The position numbers were made by a program, and so were the translations under genes. Positions 10,797 to 22,193 of a DNA stretch of 64,000 nucleotides are shown here, piece by piece. Every line of letters begins with the position of its first letter. Positions within the stretch are counted from its first letter, which is position 1. The stretch comes from Halichondria panicea (Eukaryota > Porifera > Demospongiae > Suberitida > Halichondriidae). The notes under the pieces were generated by a model. The model saw only the letters and a list, made by a program, of their open reading frames with translations, did not search any database and was not told where the DNA came from. The stretch lies in assembly GCF_963675165.1 (NCBI RefSeq), contig NC_087390.1:3176001-3240000 (forward strand), given 5' to 3'.

Positions 10797-11291
10797 CTAA
10801 ATCTTATACGTGTATATATATTGACTTGATACTCTCATGTAGTGAAAGAGAATATGAATGACCGTTCTACAAGCATGAATTAGTGTGTCCTGATTTTATT
10901 ATTAAGTGTTTGTTGAAAAGTTTCCATGCACATTACGGTACTGTAAAATCACACCTTGAGAGTCTTCCAAGTCTAGCACTGAGAGTCCTGAGAGTCTGCG
11001 AGTGTAGTAAGTCTTGGTTAGCTTAAAAACTCGTTGTTTTGTGTTTTGGAATGCACTTTTTATTGTTAAACCTGTCAATAGCATAGGTCTGGAAGGTAGT
11101 TGATTATTTTACAGTTATGAATAATTATGGCAAACATTTCGAGTCAGTAAACTCCAGTGGAGCAAAAATACTATAAGAGCTCTATACAAAATTGAATTTA
11201 CAATAACACCATGAGAATACAGTGATACATTACATGGCTGTACGTATAGTAACTTGCCTCTCTCTATATATATAGTGCAGCATTAGTTATA
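10797..11291. other. Intergenic, no gene seen
   Basis: 3' flank of the SLC15-like gene; AT-rich, no gene or clear repeat. Confidence 0.4.
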
Positions 11292-11427
11292 GTTAAACAA
11301 TGGCCTCGAGTGGTATATTTGATTTACACGCGAGAGTAATCTGATAAACCACGAGGCGCAGCCGAGTTGGTTTATCTGATTACTCGAGCGTGTAAAGCAA
11401 ATATACCACGAGAGGCCATAGTTTAAC
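11292..11427. repeat. Long hairpin (136 bp) with CGAGGCGCAGCCGAG centre
   Basis: GTTAAAC...GTTTAAC ends; arms of about 60 bp with a few mismatches; the centre carries CGAGGCGCAGCCGAG, a variant of the core seen in several other palindromes in this window. Confidence 0.9.
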
Positions 11428-12021
11428 TGGCTTGTACTATGTTTAGAACTGTACTACTATGTTTAGCTACTTCCTGTCATGCTTCTTCAATGAATATGCT
11501 TATAACTACTGTTTGACGTCACTGTTGCTATAACTATGCAATGAATTTGCTATTTTTTTAAAAAGCGATGGCTGATTCAAGCAAGCGTCTATGATTCAAG
11601 CAAGCAATTGTGAAGGCTGTGTTTCTGCATCTTTATAGAAGGCACTTCAAGAAAGTACACTGGTGCTACTTGTCTACAAAGAGTGCAAATGTACCCCAAA
11701 ATATCATTCCACAAGCCTACTGTACTGGCCCAGTGCAGTGCAGTCTCTTTAGTCTGAGAAACACTTGGCAGTCTGGACCCTTCTTACTGCTCCTGGTCCC
11801 ATGCAGCAATGTAATAAGCAGGTTGTGACAACCAATGTTGAAAGTTGAAAAAAAGCAACACAAACAAACCAGTATCGTTCGATTCACGATCACAGAGTTC
11901 TTCCAAATTTGCCTCCTTTTTGGAACTATTTATCGCTCGAACTTGGCTCTTTTTATGTTGACTAAAATCATTAGTATAGTAGTCTGTTTTGTATTGAATT
12001 CTCTCTAACTCTAATATTTAT

Positions 12022-12370
12022 GCCTCGAGGCGTAGCCGCACGAGGGATACGGTAAAGCTGACTGTGTGTGTCTGTGTGTGTGTGTGTCTGTGTGTCTGTT
12101 CCAGCTGTAACTGCTCAACGGTTGCAATACGACGAAAACTAACAGCTTCTATAGGCTTCTAGCCACGTTCTCTTGGATTTTGATTCGTGGATTAGCAAAC
12201 TAAAGCTTCTTTCTAGAGTTATGGCTAGTTTGACTCACATTGAAGGCTGTTGCAGTCTCTTCAGAATCTTTCATAGCATCATCTGTCCGCACAAACTTTC
12301 TATTCAACATATGAGTTAGCCTTGCACTAAAGCGCTAGCTTTTTGTTAGCTACAAGACTCAGAAAATACC
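12022..12370 (+). repeat. TG-rich dispersed repeat family, copy 1
   Basis: Starts TGCCTCGAGGCGTAGCC, then GATACGGTA, a (TG)n tract, CAGCTG..CTGCTCAA, TTCTATAGGCTTCTAG and a tail ending around GCACTAAAGCGCTAGC. The same order appears at 26880-27180 (-), 29590-29830 (-), 51185-51620 (-), 51764-53275 (split, +), 56035-56405 (-) and 63198-63600 (+). Confidence 0.8.
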
Positions 12371-12471
12371 TGTTAAAACAGCTAGCTAGCAGTAGCCATT
12401 TGTGAAATTGATCTCTTTGGACACACCCTTTAATTATTCCTATGGATGTAATGCGCATGCGCGCTCATTCC

Positions 12472-12830
12472 CCAGATCCAGAATCATATTTTTCTTGAGG
12501 GCCTGGTAAGCCACAAAACACTACTATAGATAACAATATGTATGTACACAAGTCTTTTCTTCTTAAATATTATAATTATACACTGCATGAACTACAGATC
12601 CAATTTTCTTCTTTCTTGAGGTCCTGGTATTAAAGCCACATAATACAACAATAGATGCATGTAATAAGTCTTTTCTTCTCAGTGACTTTATATAGATAAG
12701 CTAACTTTATGAAATAATTATGCACTTCCGCTTATAATTAATTGAAAACAAAATCTTCTTCTTTGTTGCTTCCTAGATCCTTGAGGTCCTGGTATAAGCA
12801 GCCACAAAACACAACAATGATACCATAATT
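12472..12830. repeat. Three degenerate direct repeats
   Basis: Copies near 12472, 12596 and 12774 share AGATCC...CTTGAGG(G/T)CCTGGTA...GCCACA, spaced 120-180 bp apart. Decayed tandem or clustered repeat inside the nested insertion. Confidence 0.6.
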
Positions 12831-13070
12831 ATACAATTGCAAGTTAGTTTTAGACAGATTATTTTATACACTTTTTCCTCTTCTATACTTTCTCTTCTAT
12901 ACTTTTGAGCGAAAGCAAATCATGGCGAGAGGCATTAGCACAGCGCCAGCTTGAACACTAGTGCTAATATTGATTGAATTGAGTAGTGTGTCATTGTTTT
13001 AATTGAAACAGTGTGTCAATTTTGTTGCAAAGGTGGGATACTGTATTCAGTTCTAGCTGTACATGTAGTT

Positions 13071-13138
13071 TGACCACAGCCATGGTATATGGCAGTTATA
13101 CACTAGGGTATAACTGCCATATACCATGGCTGTGGTCA
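13071..13138. repeat. Near-perfect hairpin, 31-bp arms, 6-bp loop
   Basis: TGACCACAGCCATGG at the left is mirrored by CCATGGCTGTGGTCA at the right with the loop ACTAGG. The sister hairpin is at about 46160-46225. Confidence 0.95.
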
Positions 13139-13224
13139 GACAGGTTGTATAAGTAGTATAAACTACAACTGAAGCCTTTGATCTTTGGTGCAACCATAGT
13201 ACAATGCTCTATATGTTATAGTTA

Positions 13225-13327
13225 TTGACTGGTTGACTAGTAATTATGGCTTATAAACAACCAATGCCGAGGGCGCAGCCCGAGGCTGAGGTTGTTTATA
13301 AACCATAATTACTAGGCAACCAGTCAA
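13225..13327. repeat. Foldback repeat (103 bp) with GAGGGCGCAGCCCGAG centre
   Basis: TTGACTGGTTGACTAG pairs with CTAGGCAACCAGTCAA; the inner arms pair through TTATAAACAACC / GGTTGTTTATAA. The G+C-rich centre is related to the core of the other palindromes. Confidence 0.9.
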
Positions 13328-13934
13328 CAACTGATTTATTTACTGCAAAAACAGCAAAACAGTCATTTGAGCATCAGTGGAGACAGTCAAACTTGCTCTC
13401 ACAGCCTCAGAATTATGCAGTTAGAACAGTTACAGGCATAGAACTAGCAGTACTACTGTGGAGCTACATGAGCTAGCTAGGTTCAGCTAGCTGGAAGCCA
13501 TGCATAAACTTTGACCAGACCCGCCCACCACTAAATGCAGCTGTGAGGTTTGTACATGTAGCTTACGTAGCTAGCTAGCTAGCTACCTGTACTGTAGCTC
13601 TGAACTAGTCTGTTATTGTCAACAACACCACAGTCTACTTGTAATTGTCTACTTCTGAGCCACAGCCTTGACTACTGAGAAAGCACAGAGCAAGAATTTG
13701 ATTACAGGCTTCAGCTAGTTCAGTTCAATACTGTCAAGCTTACACAACATTTTTGAATTTTATTGCGTGCAATGTACCAAATTTTGTCAAGATGCATCAT
13801 ATCAATTCAAATCTGCTGAGGAAGTAGATTATAAGAATAGTGCCTGGGGGAAGTAATTATATAATATAATTACTGGACATCACCTAGGATACGGACTGAA
13901 TCAGTAAATAAAGTATCTTATATATATATATATA
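13328..13934. other. Intergenic with AGCT-rich stretch
   Basis: No gene. A run of AGCT/CTAGCTAG tetramers lies around 13480-13590 and a TA run around 13918-13934. No further structure recognised. Confidence 0.4.
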
Positions 13935-14054
13935 CAGTGGAACCTTTTATAACGGACTCTTTAAATAGCAGACCCTCCCAATAAAAGACACCTCCGAATA
14001 TATAGCAGACAAAACCTCTTGCACCAACTTGTCCGTTATTCGGAGGTTCCACTG
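13935..14054. mobile_element. Pogo-like MITE, 120 bp, TA target site
   Basis: Begins CAGTGGAACC and ends GGTTCCACTG with TA on both sides (13933-13934 and 14055-14056). TIRs of about 23 bp include ATAACGGAC on both sides. Tc1/mariner-pogo type ends; no coding capacity. Confidence 0.9.
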
Positions 14055-14472
14055 TAGTTATAATTAGTACATTTGCTTCTCAGGTTGGTTAGGACTGTTT
14101 CACAAATAAGGGCCATTAAAATGAGAGAGAGAGTGCATTATTGCATAATTGTCATTGTGAAATGGTTTCATTGTGTACCTTTTTTATATACGTGAAAAGG
14201 ATCAGGATGATAACAACATTGCCATGGTTATTTCCATGTTGTTTATTTAATAACCAAAGAATGCTGCCAATACTAATCACTTTTATGTACAATCTTACTA
14301 TCCGCAAAAGAAAGCTCTTACTATAGTGCATAGAAACTAGATGGATACTTATAGGACTGCATGCATGCTATCACGTATTTTGTTACAAATCATAAATGTC
14401 ACGATATTTTACAAGAAATGGTAGTTGTTTATAGAACCTTCTTTATCTTTGCCTTCAGTCATCTTCTCACTC
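14055..14472. other. Intergenic, no gene seen
   Basis: AT-rich; short frames only. 3' flank of the minus-strand SLC15-like gene. Confidence 0.4.
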
Positions 14473-15993
14473 CTAAGGTGGATTACGAGGTGTTAGATAT
14501 CGATCATAGACCTCCTCCACCACTCTGTGTGCATTGTAGTCCTCATCTCTAACTCTCCTTTTGTACCAGCGAGCCAGGACACAGTACAGAATGAATCCAA
14601 GCAGACTCATAGCGGCCTTGATTCCAATCACAATCAGTGCCATTTCATTTTTTTCTGAGGCAATTGCACCACTTATAAAAATACCAGCATATGTAGAGGT
14701 AACATAAGTTACACTCATAAAAACAGCAAATAATCTCCGCATGTTGTATGGGGCCTGAGCACAAACTAACTCCATAAGTGCACAGAGAAAAAAATTTGAC
14801 AGCAAACCGCTCGACACAAACGATAAAATACTTATTGCTTCGTTTTTGTGAAGAACCTCAAATAATTGTATCAAAATGAGTACTATACTCAACATTAAAG
14901 AAAGGAAGGAAATACTACCGATTCTTTTTAGAATACTTGGAAGTCTATCTCTTAGAAGTGGGTAAATAAGGAACTCATTAATCAGGGTACTGATCATAGA
15001 CCACCACTGATCACTGTACGTGAAATGGAAAAACATGTCAGATTCGCAGTTGGTGAAATTATTCAATTGAATTTTTATAGTTGTAGGATTAAAAGCAAGC
15101 GCAAAAGAGATTAACCATATTGGTAGACTCATAGCCAACAATCGTAAAATTGATTTAACGTCTTCAACTTGTTCTGTAGTGAATGGTCCACCGTATCTCA
15201 ACTTTCCCAGGTCCATTCTTGAAGGTATATCTTCCTCCCAGTATGTGAGAGCACTGCGATTGAGGGGAGCCTTGTGCTTGGCTGCAAACTTGACAATCTG
15301 ACAAATAGTTTTAAAAGATTTTGGTGGGTTAGGCTCGATAATCAACCAGCTTTTAGCGAAAAGAAAGTCAAGAATAAGAATAAAACTTGCAAATATAGGA
15401 GGACACAGACTATATAGCTGGGTAATACTTACTGAATCTACAACTAACCCGAAACAGTTGTCCTTCAAGACAAAATCCAAAAACTCCCCAATCCATCTAC
15501 CAGCACTTATACTGAACACAATCCAAGCGATAAAACTAGTGATACTAGAAGATGATGCATCAGGCATCTGATCCAGGCCCAGCTGTAGTATACACATGAA
15601 ACATGTGAGGGCCACCACACCCAAACACAATAACATACAGTATACGACTTCATTGATGAGCCTGTACTTTCCAAAACCAAAGCCGTATCCTAGTCTAGGA
15701 CCGAGGACTAGGACGTATATGCTGGAAACCATTGTTACAAGAAACAGGAGGATAAATCCGATTCTTGATATTGTGTAGTCCTGAAGCTTGGAATGGGCTA
15801 ACAATCCGAGACACGATGTTATCAGCAGAACTAACGAAATTGATATCGCACCTAGCCACACAGGATACATTACTTTAACTACATTGACTGTGAAAACGAA
15901 AGTCCTAGCTGCAACACTCGCAAGCAGCATCCAAGCTAGAACGAGGTAGGCTCCCTTTGAGTAAAACTTTCTGACTCTGTATTTACAACTCAT
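14473..15993 (-). CDS. SLC15/POT-like transporter, intact copy (KFYSKGAYLVL subtype)
   Basis: 506 aa, intronless, ATG at 15993 (MSCKYRVRKFYSKGAY). Same family as the gene at 9255 but clearly diverged in the membrane segments; closest to the gene at 47962. The PTR2 signature region is weakened: the otherwise constant GWLADAKLGNY is replaced by GLLAHSKLQDYTISR, losing the Asp. GLDQMPDASSSSITS, YWEEDIPSRMDLGK, YGGPFTTEQVEDVK and CAQAPYNMR are kept. The C-terminus is YKRRVRDEDYNAHRVVEEVYDRYL. It faces the plus-strand copies around it. Confidence 0.85.
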   Translation of the reverse strand: MSCKYRVRKFYSKGAYLVLAWMLLASVAARTFVFTVNVVKVMYPVWLGAISISLVLLITSCLGLLAHSKLQDYTISRIGFILLFLVTMVSSIYVLVLGPRLGYGFGFGKYRLINEVVYCMLLCLGVVALTCFMCILQLGLDQMPDASSSSITSFIAWIVFSISAGRWIGEFLDFVLKDNCFGLVVDSVSITQLYSLCPPIFASFILILDFLFAKSWLIIEPNPPKSFKTICQIVKFAAKHKAPLNRSALTYWEEDIPSRMDLGKLRYGGPFTTEQVEDVKSILRLLAMSLPIWLISFALAFNPTTIKIQLNNFTNCESDMFFHFTYSDQWWSMISTLINEFLIYPLLRDRLPSILKRIGSISFLSLMLSIVLILIQLFEVLHKNEAISILSFVSSGLLSNFFLCALMELVCAQAPYNMRRLFAVFMSVTYVTSTYAGIFISGAIASEKNEMALIVIGIKAAMSLLGFILYCVLARWYKRRVRDEDYNAHRVVEEVYDRYLTPRNPP

Positions 15994-16384
15994 TTCGACT
16001 TTTTGTCTAATACAGTATGCAGTGATTTAGTCTCTAGCTACGATGGAGCTTTTGCATCTATGCAATGCTACATAAATGGAGATGCTCTGCATACAGGGTA
16101 GTCCCGTACCATAGATTAGAATAACATATTATGTGCACGTAATTAATCTAAATAATTAAACGGCACTCATATACCATTAACATTAACATTAAAGCAACAA
16201 TTCATAGATGACATTAATTATCTCAAGATAGACTATGATAATGCACTCAATAGCTAGGCACAAGCAATATACACAACACTGCATGGAGTTAGATCAAACT
16301 GCCATTTCAGTAATCTGTTATTATTATAGCTATCTTAATACTGAACTCACTGGGCTATAATTGTATTGACAACAAGTCCCACAA
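15994..16384. other. 5' flank of the minus-strand SLC15-like gene
   Basis: No gene or strong motif; AT-rich with ATTAACATTAACATTAA direct triplets near 16177. Confidence 0.35.
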
Positions 16385-16930
16385 AAACATATACAATGTG
16401 AAAAGTTGCTACGATTGGCCGGGGGGAAACACCAAAAAGCGTGGAAACAAGAAATCCGACGAGAACAACGTCGTCATTCATGTATACATTTTCGAGAATG
16501 TTTTTGCTGGTAGTTTTTCCATTCTATTTTTCACATTGCTGGTATAGATAGCGCAATGTTCAATTCCCTATAATTACACAACAGTACATGAGACAATAAT
16601 TTGTGGGATAATGATTTGACAGTGCATTTTGTGCAAGCTATATATCAAGTGAGTTGTGTGCTCATTTTCTAATACAGTAGTGTAGTACAGGCAAACACAC
16701 TAGATGGAAGTATAGTCTGTAGATTTCCTAATTGTATACATTTCCTAGTTTTAATGTCAATTTTGATGTATTTTTAGAGACAACTCGGCCTGCATGGGAG
16801 GAGGTCATGACATTGTAACGGATTGCTTTCGCCAGATTTCCAGGATTTTTGGTGCTTCCTCCAGCCAATCCTATAGCAACTCTTTTAATGTTTTTGTGGG
16901 GCTTGTTCCCATGCTTTTTTTGGTCAGATC
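16385..16930. mobile_element. Foldback MITE, copy 2 (degenerate)
   Basis: The left arm (16385-16480, AATGTGAAAAGTTGCTAC) and right arm (about 16800-16925, GACATTGTAACGGATTG) match the arms of the element at 2621-3178 with more mismatches. The interior differs. An older copy of the same family. Confidence 0.75.
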
Positions 16931-17723
16931 GTCGAATGGAGATGGTATAGTGGGTGTCTTCGTGTATTGCAATGTCTCCGTAAGTTTATAATTTTATAGT
17001 GTTGTCTTGTTTTCTCGAAGGAATTAAGAGAGAATATGTGCATGGCTACAGTTTTGTTAGACTCGCAAGCCACTCTTTTTTTCCCGAAAAGGTGGCTTGC
17101 GAGTCTACAGTTTTGTCTGTTTATATAATGTAGTATATGCATGTAATTATAGATGCAACAGATGAGAATCTAGGAAGAATAACTTGGAAGACAGAATAGC
17201 TGAGGTAGTTCTGTTTGTAGTCACAATTTGTTTTTCGAGTACTGGCCGCTGTCTTTTTGAGCGGATGATTAATTCGAGGCAAACCGATAAGCGATCGCAA
17301 ATCTGAGGAAGTGCCGATGGCCAAGACTCAATCTTGGAAACTGATTGCAGAATATCATGAGGATGCTTGTACAACCAGGGAAAGCTTATCAAAAAAAAAC
17401 TTACTTATAGGCCTATCACTGTAAGGATGGTCATGAAATTAAAAGACATTGTGTGTTGTGTAAATGATAACACAGTTATCAGTATTGAAATAGGAGTTCA
17501 ATGTTTGGCAAACATTCCCAGTCCAAAACAATATAGCTCAGTCGAGTCCTTTTGATCATACGAAATTGAAACAAGAATAGTTTTTGTTGATAAATTAACA
17601 CCATGAGAATGCCTTACACATGTAGTGAGTGTGTCAAATAAAGGTTTTCCACATGCATGCAACATCACACAATTTGACAGTTTGATATTGTAAACTCCAG
17701 TCAACGAAAACTATAGCCTAAAA
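16931..17723. other. Intergenic with one hairpin
   Basis: A hairpin lies at 17059-17106 (AGACTCGCAAGCCAC with its exact reverse complement, 18-bp loop). 17290-17400 resembles 3625-3740. No gene; the end is the 5' flank of the SLC15-like gene at 17724. Confidence 0.5.
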
Positions 17724-19229
17724 ATGTCGGAGGAATGCAGCTCAGTGCGACTATCAAAATGTAAGTGCAAGTACAGAGTGAGATGCTTCTATTCAAAGGG
17801 AACTTTTCTTGTCCTACTGTGGACAATACTGAAGGGGTTAGCACTCTCCTCAGCAATTAAAATTTCATCTGATTCTGGATATCCAAGCTGGCTTGTAGTA
17901 TTTCCTGTTGTGTTTGGGTTGTTTGGAGCTGTTTTATCCGGTTGGCTAGCTGATGCTAAAATTGGGAACTATAAGGTGATGAAATGTGGTTTTATTTTTC
18001 AGTTCTTCGCATTAGTAGGCTTCAGTACTTGTACCCTAGTTCCTATCTCTGTTCAAAACAAGTATGTCTTTGCAGTGCTGTACTGCATACTCAGTAGTTT
18101 GTTCCTAGTAGGAGTAGTGGCCAGCATCATTACTTCACTACAGTTAGGTCTGGATCAGATGCCTGATGCTTCCTCTTCTAATATCACCAGTTTTATTGCC
18201 TGGTTTGTATTTTCCTTAAGTTTTGGTAGCTGGTTAAATGATGCTTTATCTTCTACATGCTTATTACACGACAATATCCAGATACATACTTTGATACCGG
18301 CTGCATCCATTGGCTCTGCACTTCTAATTGATTTCATCTTTGCTAAGAAATGGCTGATATTTGAGCCGAAGACACCTCAATCTCTCAAAACCATCTATAA
18401 AGTTCTCAAGTTTGCTGCCAAGCACAAGGCTCCCCTAAATCGCAGTGCTCTCACATACTGGGAAGAAGACATACCTTCAAGAATGGACCTGGGAAAGTCG
18501 AAGTATGGTGGACCATTCACTACAGAGCAAGTTGAAGATGTGAAGACTATTTTAAGGGTGTTAGTCACCAGCTTCTCCATATGGGTCATCAGTTTTTCTC
18601 TTGCTATGCATCCTCACATTTCACTAACTATCAACCCTTTGAAATGGACATATTGTAATTCATATGTAGTGGGTCTCTTTACGTACAACTCATGGTGGTG
18701 TGTTGCAGTTGATACTCACATACATGAGTTTGTTTTGTACCCCATGTTAAGAGATAAAGTTCCCAGCATTATAAAAAGAATCGGTTTTGTCTCTCTAACG
18801 AATACGATTTTCAGTATCGTTTTCCTGATTTTAGAGCTTGTTCATCATTTTTCAATCATCGATGATAACACAAACGACTCTGTTGTAACTCTTTTATACT
18901 CATTTTCAAGAGGTTGGCTGCTACGGCTTCTTCTTTGTGCAATGTTGGAGTTTGTTTGTGCCCAAGCTCCCTACAACATGAGAGGATTATTTGCTGGTTA
19001 TATAGTTTTCATTTCTATGCTATCAACCTTTATGGGTGAGTACTTTAGCCAGTTCCCTTCTACTATTAGACTGCACTTATTTGGAGTGAGGCTAGGTGTA
19101 AGTCTGTTTGGATTCATCTTGTACTGTGTCCTGGCTCGCTGGTATAAGAGAAGAGTTAGAGACAAGGACTACTGTACACAAACGGTCGTGGAGGAAGTCT
19201 ACGATCGCTACATGTCTGCTCAGCATTAG
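17724..19229 (+). CDS. SLC15/POT-like transporter, intact copy
   Basis: 501 aa, intronless, ATG at 17724 (MSEECSSVRLSKCKCKYRV). It has GAVLSGWLADAKIGNY (PTR2 signature 1), GLDQMPDASSSNITS with FIAWFVFS, a shortened extracellular loop after TM5 relative to the paralogs, YGGPFTTEQVEDVK, FVCAQAPYNMRG and the tail YKRRVRDKDYCTQTVVEEVYDRYM. The TM1 ExxER glutamates are again replaced (KYRVRCFYS). Membrane segments differ widely from the neighbours while the central hydrophilic block and tail are close to identical. Confidence 0.85.
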   Translation: MSEECSSVRLSKCKCKYRVRCFYSKGTFLVLLWTILKGLALSSAIKISSDSGYPSWLVVFPVVFGLFGAVLSGWLADAKIGNYKVMKCGFIFQFFALVGFSTCTLVPISVQNKYVFAVLYCILSSLFLVGVVASIITSLQLGLDQMPDASSSNITSFIAWFVFSLSFGSWLNDALSSTCLLHDNIQIHTLIPAASIGSALLIDFIFAKKWLIFEPKTPQSLKTIYKVLKFAAKHKAPLNRSALTYWEEDIPSRMDLGKSKYGGPFTTEQVEDVKTILRVLVTSFSIWVISFSLAMHPHISLTINPLKWTYCNSYVVGLFTYNSWWCVAVDTHIHEFVLYPMLRDKVPSIIKRIGFVSLTNTIFSIVFLILELVHHFSIIDDNTNDSVVTLLYSFSRGWLLRLLLCAMLEFVCAQAPYNMRGLFAGYIVFISMLSTFMGEYFSQFPSTIRLHLFGVRLGVSLFGFILYCVLARWYKRRVRDKDYCTQTVVEEVYDRYMSAQH

Positions 19230-19933
19230 TTTCACTATAATTATAATTATTATATACGGCAGATTAACTTTCTAGTGTGTGTGGATTGCAATTTACTACA
19301 ATGATCTGCCACGGCCTATAAGTACTATAAAGTAGTGCATGCATGCATGGGAGAACTATAACACAATTATGTGGAAAGGACATTATATAACATTTGTACT
19401 AGATGACTACAACTGCATGTATATATATTTTATGCATAGCTTAGAAAAGTATGATTTATTGTTAATAGTGAACTGTCACTATAATTATTCTGGTTATTAT
19501 AGTTCATGACCTTAGTAAAAAACTTCTTTTGTGTTTTGGTTTTGTATAAATAGCATGTGTGTCTCTTTGTGAATATTGTTTGCTTATTGTTACCTGAACC
19601 GGCCTCTGTGACGACGCATTTGATCCTGCCAACAAGTAGTAACTCCCCTAATAATTATTATAGGGCATTATAAAAATGGAGGTTTCAGTATTTATGGCAT
19701 TATGATAATGTTGTTTCTGCATGTGTATATAATTATATGACACAGTATACATTGGTGTGTAATCCTGTTACTTGTTTCATTGTATAGTAAAACCACACTC
19801 TGTAGTTGTACAGACAACGTTACTGAAACTGATAGCGTTTGTAATAATTATAGAGATAGAGAGAGTGTGACTACAATAAGAAAACGTTTGCTATTAGATC
19901 TAGTATTAATTGTTATACTAGTATACAAATCTT
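19230..19933. other. Intergenic, no gene seen
   Basis: AT-rich spacer between two co-directional SLC15-like genes; contains GTGCATGCATGCATGG near 19336 and short simple repeats only. Confidence 0.4.
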
Positions 19934-21464
19934 ATGATGGGAGCCAAATCAATAACAAGCAAGTGCAGAGGGAGGTGCTTCTATTCTAAGGGAGCCGCTC
20001 TCATTTTGGTCTGGATTATGCTGGTGACCATAGCATACATCTCTGTAATAAATACAGTTAAAGCGTACGTAGAGCTAAAAAATGACTTTATCTTACCAAA
20101 GTGGCTACCTGCTATCCCATTTGTGTTTGGTTTGTTGGGAGCTGTTTTCTCGGGATGGCTAGCAGACGCTAAGCTGGGGAACTACAACGTGATGAAATCA
20201 AGTTTTGTACTATTGTTGTTCATAAGCTCGTGTTTTAGTGCATTCACCCTAGTCCCTGGTATCATGAATTACAAATATGTTGTGAGTGTCTTGTATTGTA
20301 TAGGTGAGAGTATTTTTGTAGTAGCTGTAGTAGCATGCTTGGTTACTTCATTACAGCTTGGTTTGGATCAGATGCCTGATGCTTCATCTTCTAGTATCAC
20401 AAGTTTTATTGCTTGGTTTGTATTCAGTATCTACACTGGTGTTTGGATCAGCTCTTTTCCAAATTTGTTGATAAAATTCTGTTCAAATACAGCTATTTGG
20501 TTTATCCAGCTATACAGCATAGTTCCACCTCTTTGTATGACTATTGTCCTAGTTTCAGACTTAATATTTGTAAAAAAGTGGTTACTAATTGAACCAAAAT
20601 CTCCTCAGTCTCTCAAAACCATCTACCGAGTTCTCAAATTTGCAGCCAAACACAAAGCTCCCATCAATCGCAGTGCTCTCACATACTGGGAGGAAAATAT
20701 ACCTTCAAGAATGGACCTGGGAAAGTCGAGGTACGGTGGACCATTCACTACAGAGCAAGTTGAAGATGTAAAAACAATCTTACGTTTATTTCCTCTCTGC
20801 TTAACGCTATGGCTACTAGGGGGCTCACTTGCAATCTTCCATCCCCAAAGTTTTGTGACAGTCGCTCCAACAGGCTGGACCTCGTGTACTTCCAGACTTC
20901 TTGTCCTTGTTCACATACAACTCTCGGTGGTGTGGTATGGTTTGGACAGTCTTATATGAGTTTGTGATTTACCCAGTGATACAAAACAGTCTTCCCAGCA
21001 TTATTAGGAGAATCGGAATCATTTCTCTCCTCACAACAACTCTCAGTATTGTGTTTCTAATTCTGGAACTAGTCCTCTACTATCACAGTGATTTAGTGGC
21101 GGTGGATTCTGTCATTGATATTATACATTCAGTTTCTAAAGGTTTTCTTACAATACTGCTTGCTAGTACCATGCTGGAGTTGGTTTGTGCTCAAGCTCCA
21201 TACAACATGAGAGGATTGTTTTGTGGGTGTATGGTGTTGGTGTTGGTTTTATCCTTTTTTGTTGGCTATTATTTCCCATCAAACATAAAAATGACAATAT
21301 ATGGGGTTAGAGCGGGCATCAGTCTCCTTGGATTCATCCTGTACTGCCTCCTGGCACGCTGGTACAAGAGGAGAGTTAGAGACGAGGACTACAATGCACA
21401 AACTGTTGTGGAGGAAGTATATGATCGATACTTGTCAGCTCAGCATTCTGGACATGCCGAATAA
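19934..21464 (+). pseudogene. SLC15/POT-like transporter, full length but with one frameshift
   Basis: ATG ATG at 19934. The frame is intact to about 20901, where CTTCTTGTCC replaces CTTCTGTCC of the 9255 copy: one extra T. After that the paralog frame continues to the stop at 21464. Restoring one base would give a protein of about 510 residues with all family features. N-terminal motif KCRGRCFYSKG. It ends in a slightly longer tail (SAQHSGHAE). With only one lesion, this could be a very young pseudogene, a segregating null allele, or a base-call error. Confidence 0.8.
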
Positions 21465-21846
21465 GATTGTGTAGTATATACGTATTGTAGTAGGTACGTG
21501 TGTATAATGTACATTTTGAAGTTGATTTGTGTATGTGTGTGCACTTAGTTTAATGTGTGATTGTTGTTTTGTATTGTTAGCTAGTGCTTAATAGTAAGAG
21601 ATAACTTGTCCAGTAACGAATAATAGTCAACACCATGCAGATACACAAGTATAAGAGTCCTAAATATAGACTCTAGCTAAATATACACAACACCATAATA
21701 ATTGTGTAATGTTCAATACAGTTACATCACAAATTTCAGTTATGGTTTATGAATATTAAGTGAAGCAGAGCCGATAAGGTCATACCTTCCTTTTTGTTTG
21801 GGCGCATGTTAGATTACATTGTCTATAAATCGCTGTTAATGTTATA
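21465..21846. other. Intergenic, no gene seen
   Basis: 3' flank of the preceding gene; AT-rich with no repeat recognised until the MITE at 21847. Confidence 0.35.
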
Positions 21847-22193
21847 CAGTAGACTCTCGCTATATTCCGGCTCTGAAGTACGGCCACCTCGATATACGGC
21901 CGGCCATTTGGTTTGGCACAGATTGCTAGCTAGATGTTTACTGCACAAAACTCGCCCTGAGCCACTCGATATTCCATATACTGGCCATATACTGGCTGCC
22001 CAAACTAGGTTTTCAATGTACGTTTATTACAGCCAGATATGACGTTTTGGGTGTGATTTGGCTGAATTATCCTCGAGACAGAACCGCAAAATTAGTCATT
22101 AGATTCGAGGTAAGGTCATTTTTTTAGCCGCGGCTGTTTCTGAAATGTGGCCACCTCGCTATTTCCAAGGGCCGGATTAAGGAGAGTCTACTG
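21847..22193. mobile_element. Pogo/Tigger-like MITE, complete copy, 347 bp
   Basis: CAGTAGACTCTCGCTA at the left, inverted GGAGAGTCTACTG at the right, flanked by TA on both sides. The internal block GTTTTGGGTGTG is shared with 6482 and 23131. Confidence 0.9.

Larger units (their letters stand above)
11292..13210. mobile_element. Palindrome-ended element, copy 1, with nested insertion
   Basis: The sequence 11292-12003 plus 12955-13205 matches, in reverse orientation, the element at 46093-47065 nearly base for base. One end carries a large hairpin (11292-11427), the other a 31-bp-arm hairpin (13071-13138) and then CTTTGATCTTTGGTGC. Roughly 12004-12954 is absent from the other copy and so is a later insertion. 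No transposase was seen; the 72-codon frame at 11610 has no ATG. Confidence 0.8.

Noticed and set aside
11610..11828. 72-codon frame nearly identical to one at 46520-46738
   Set aside because: No ATG; both lie in two recent copies of the same palindrome-ended element, so identity reflects recent copying, not protein constraint.
19934..21464. Reading the 19934 copy as two separate genes
   Set aside because: A single extra base relative to the near-identical paralog explains the split.
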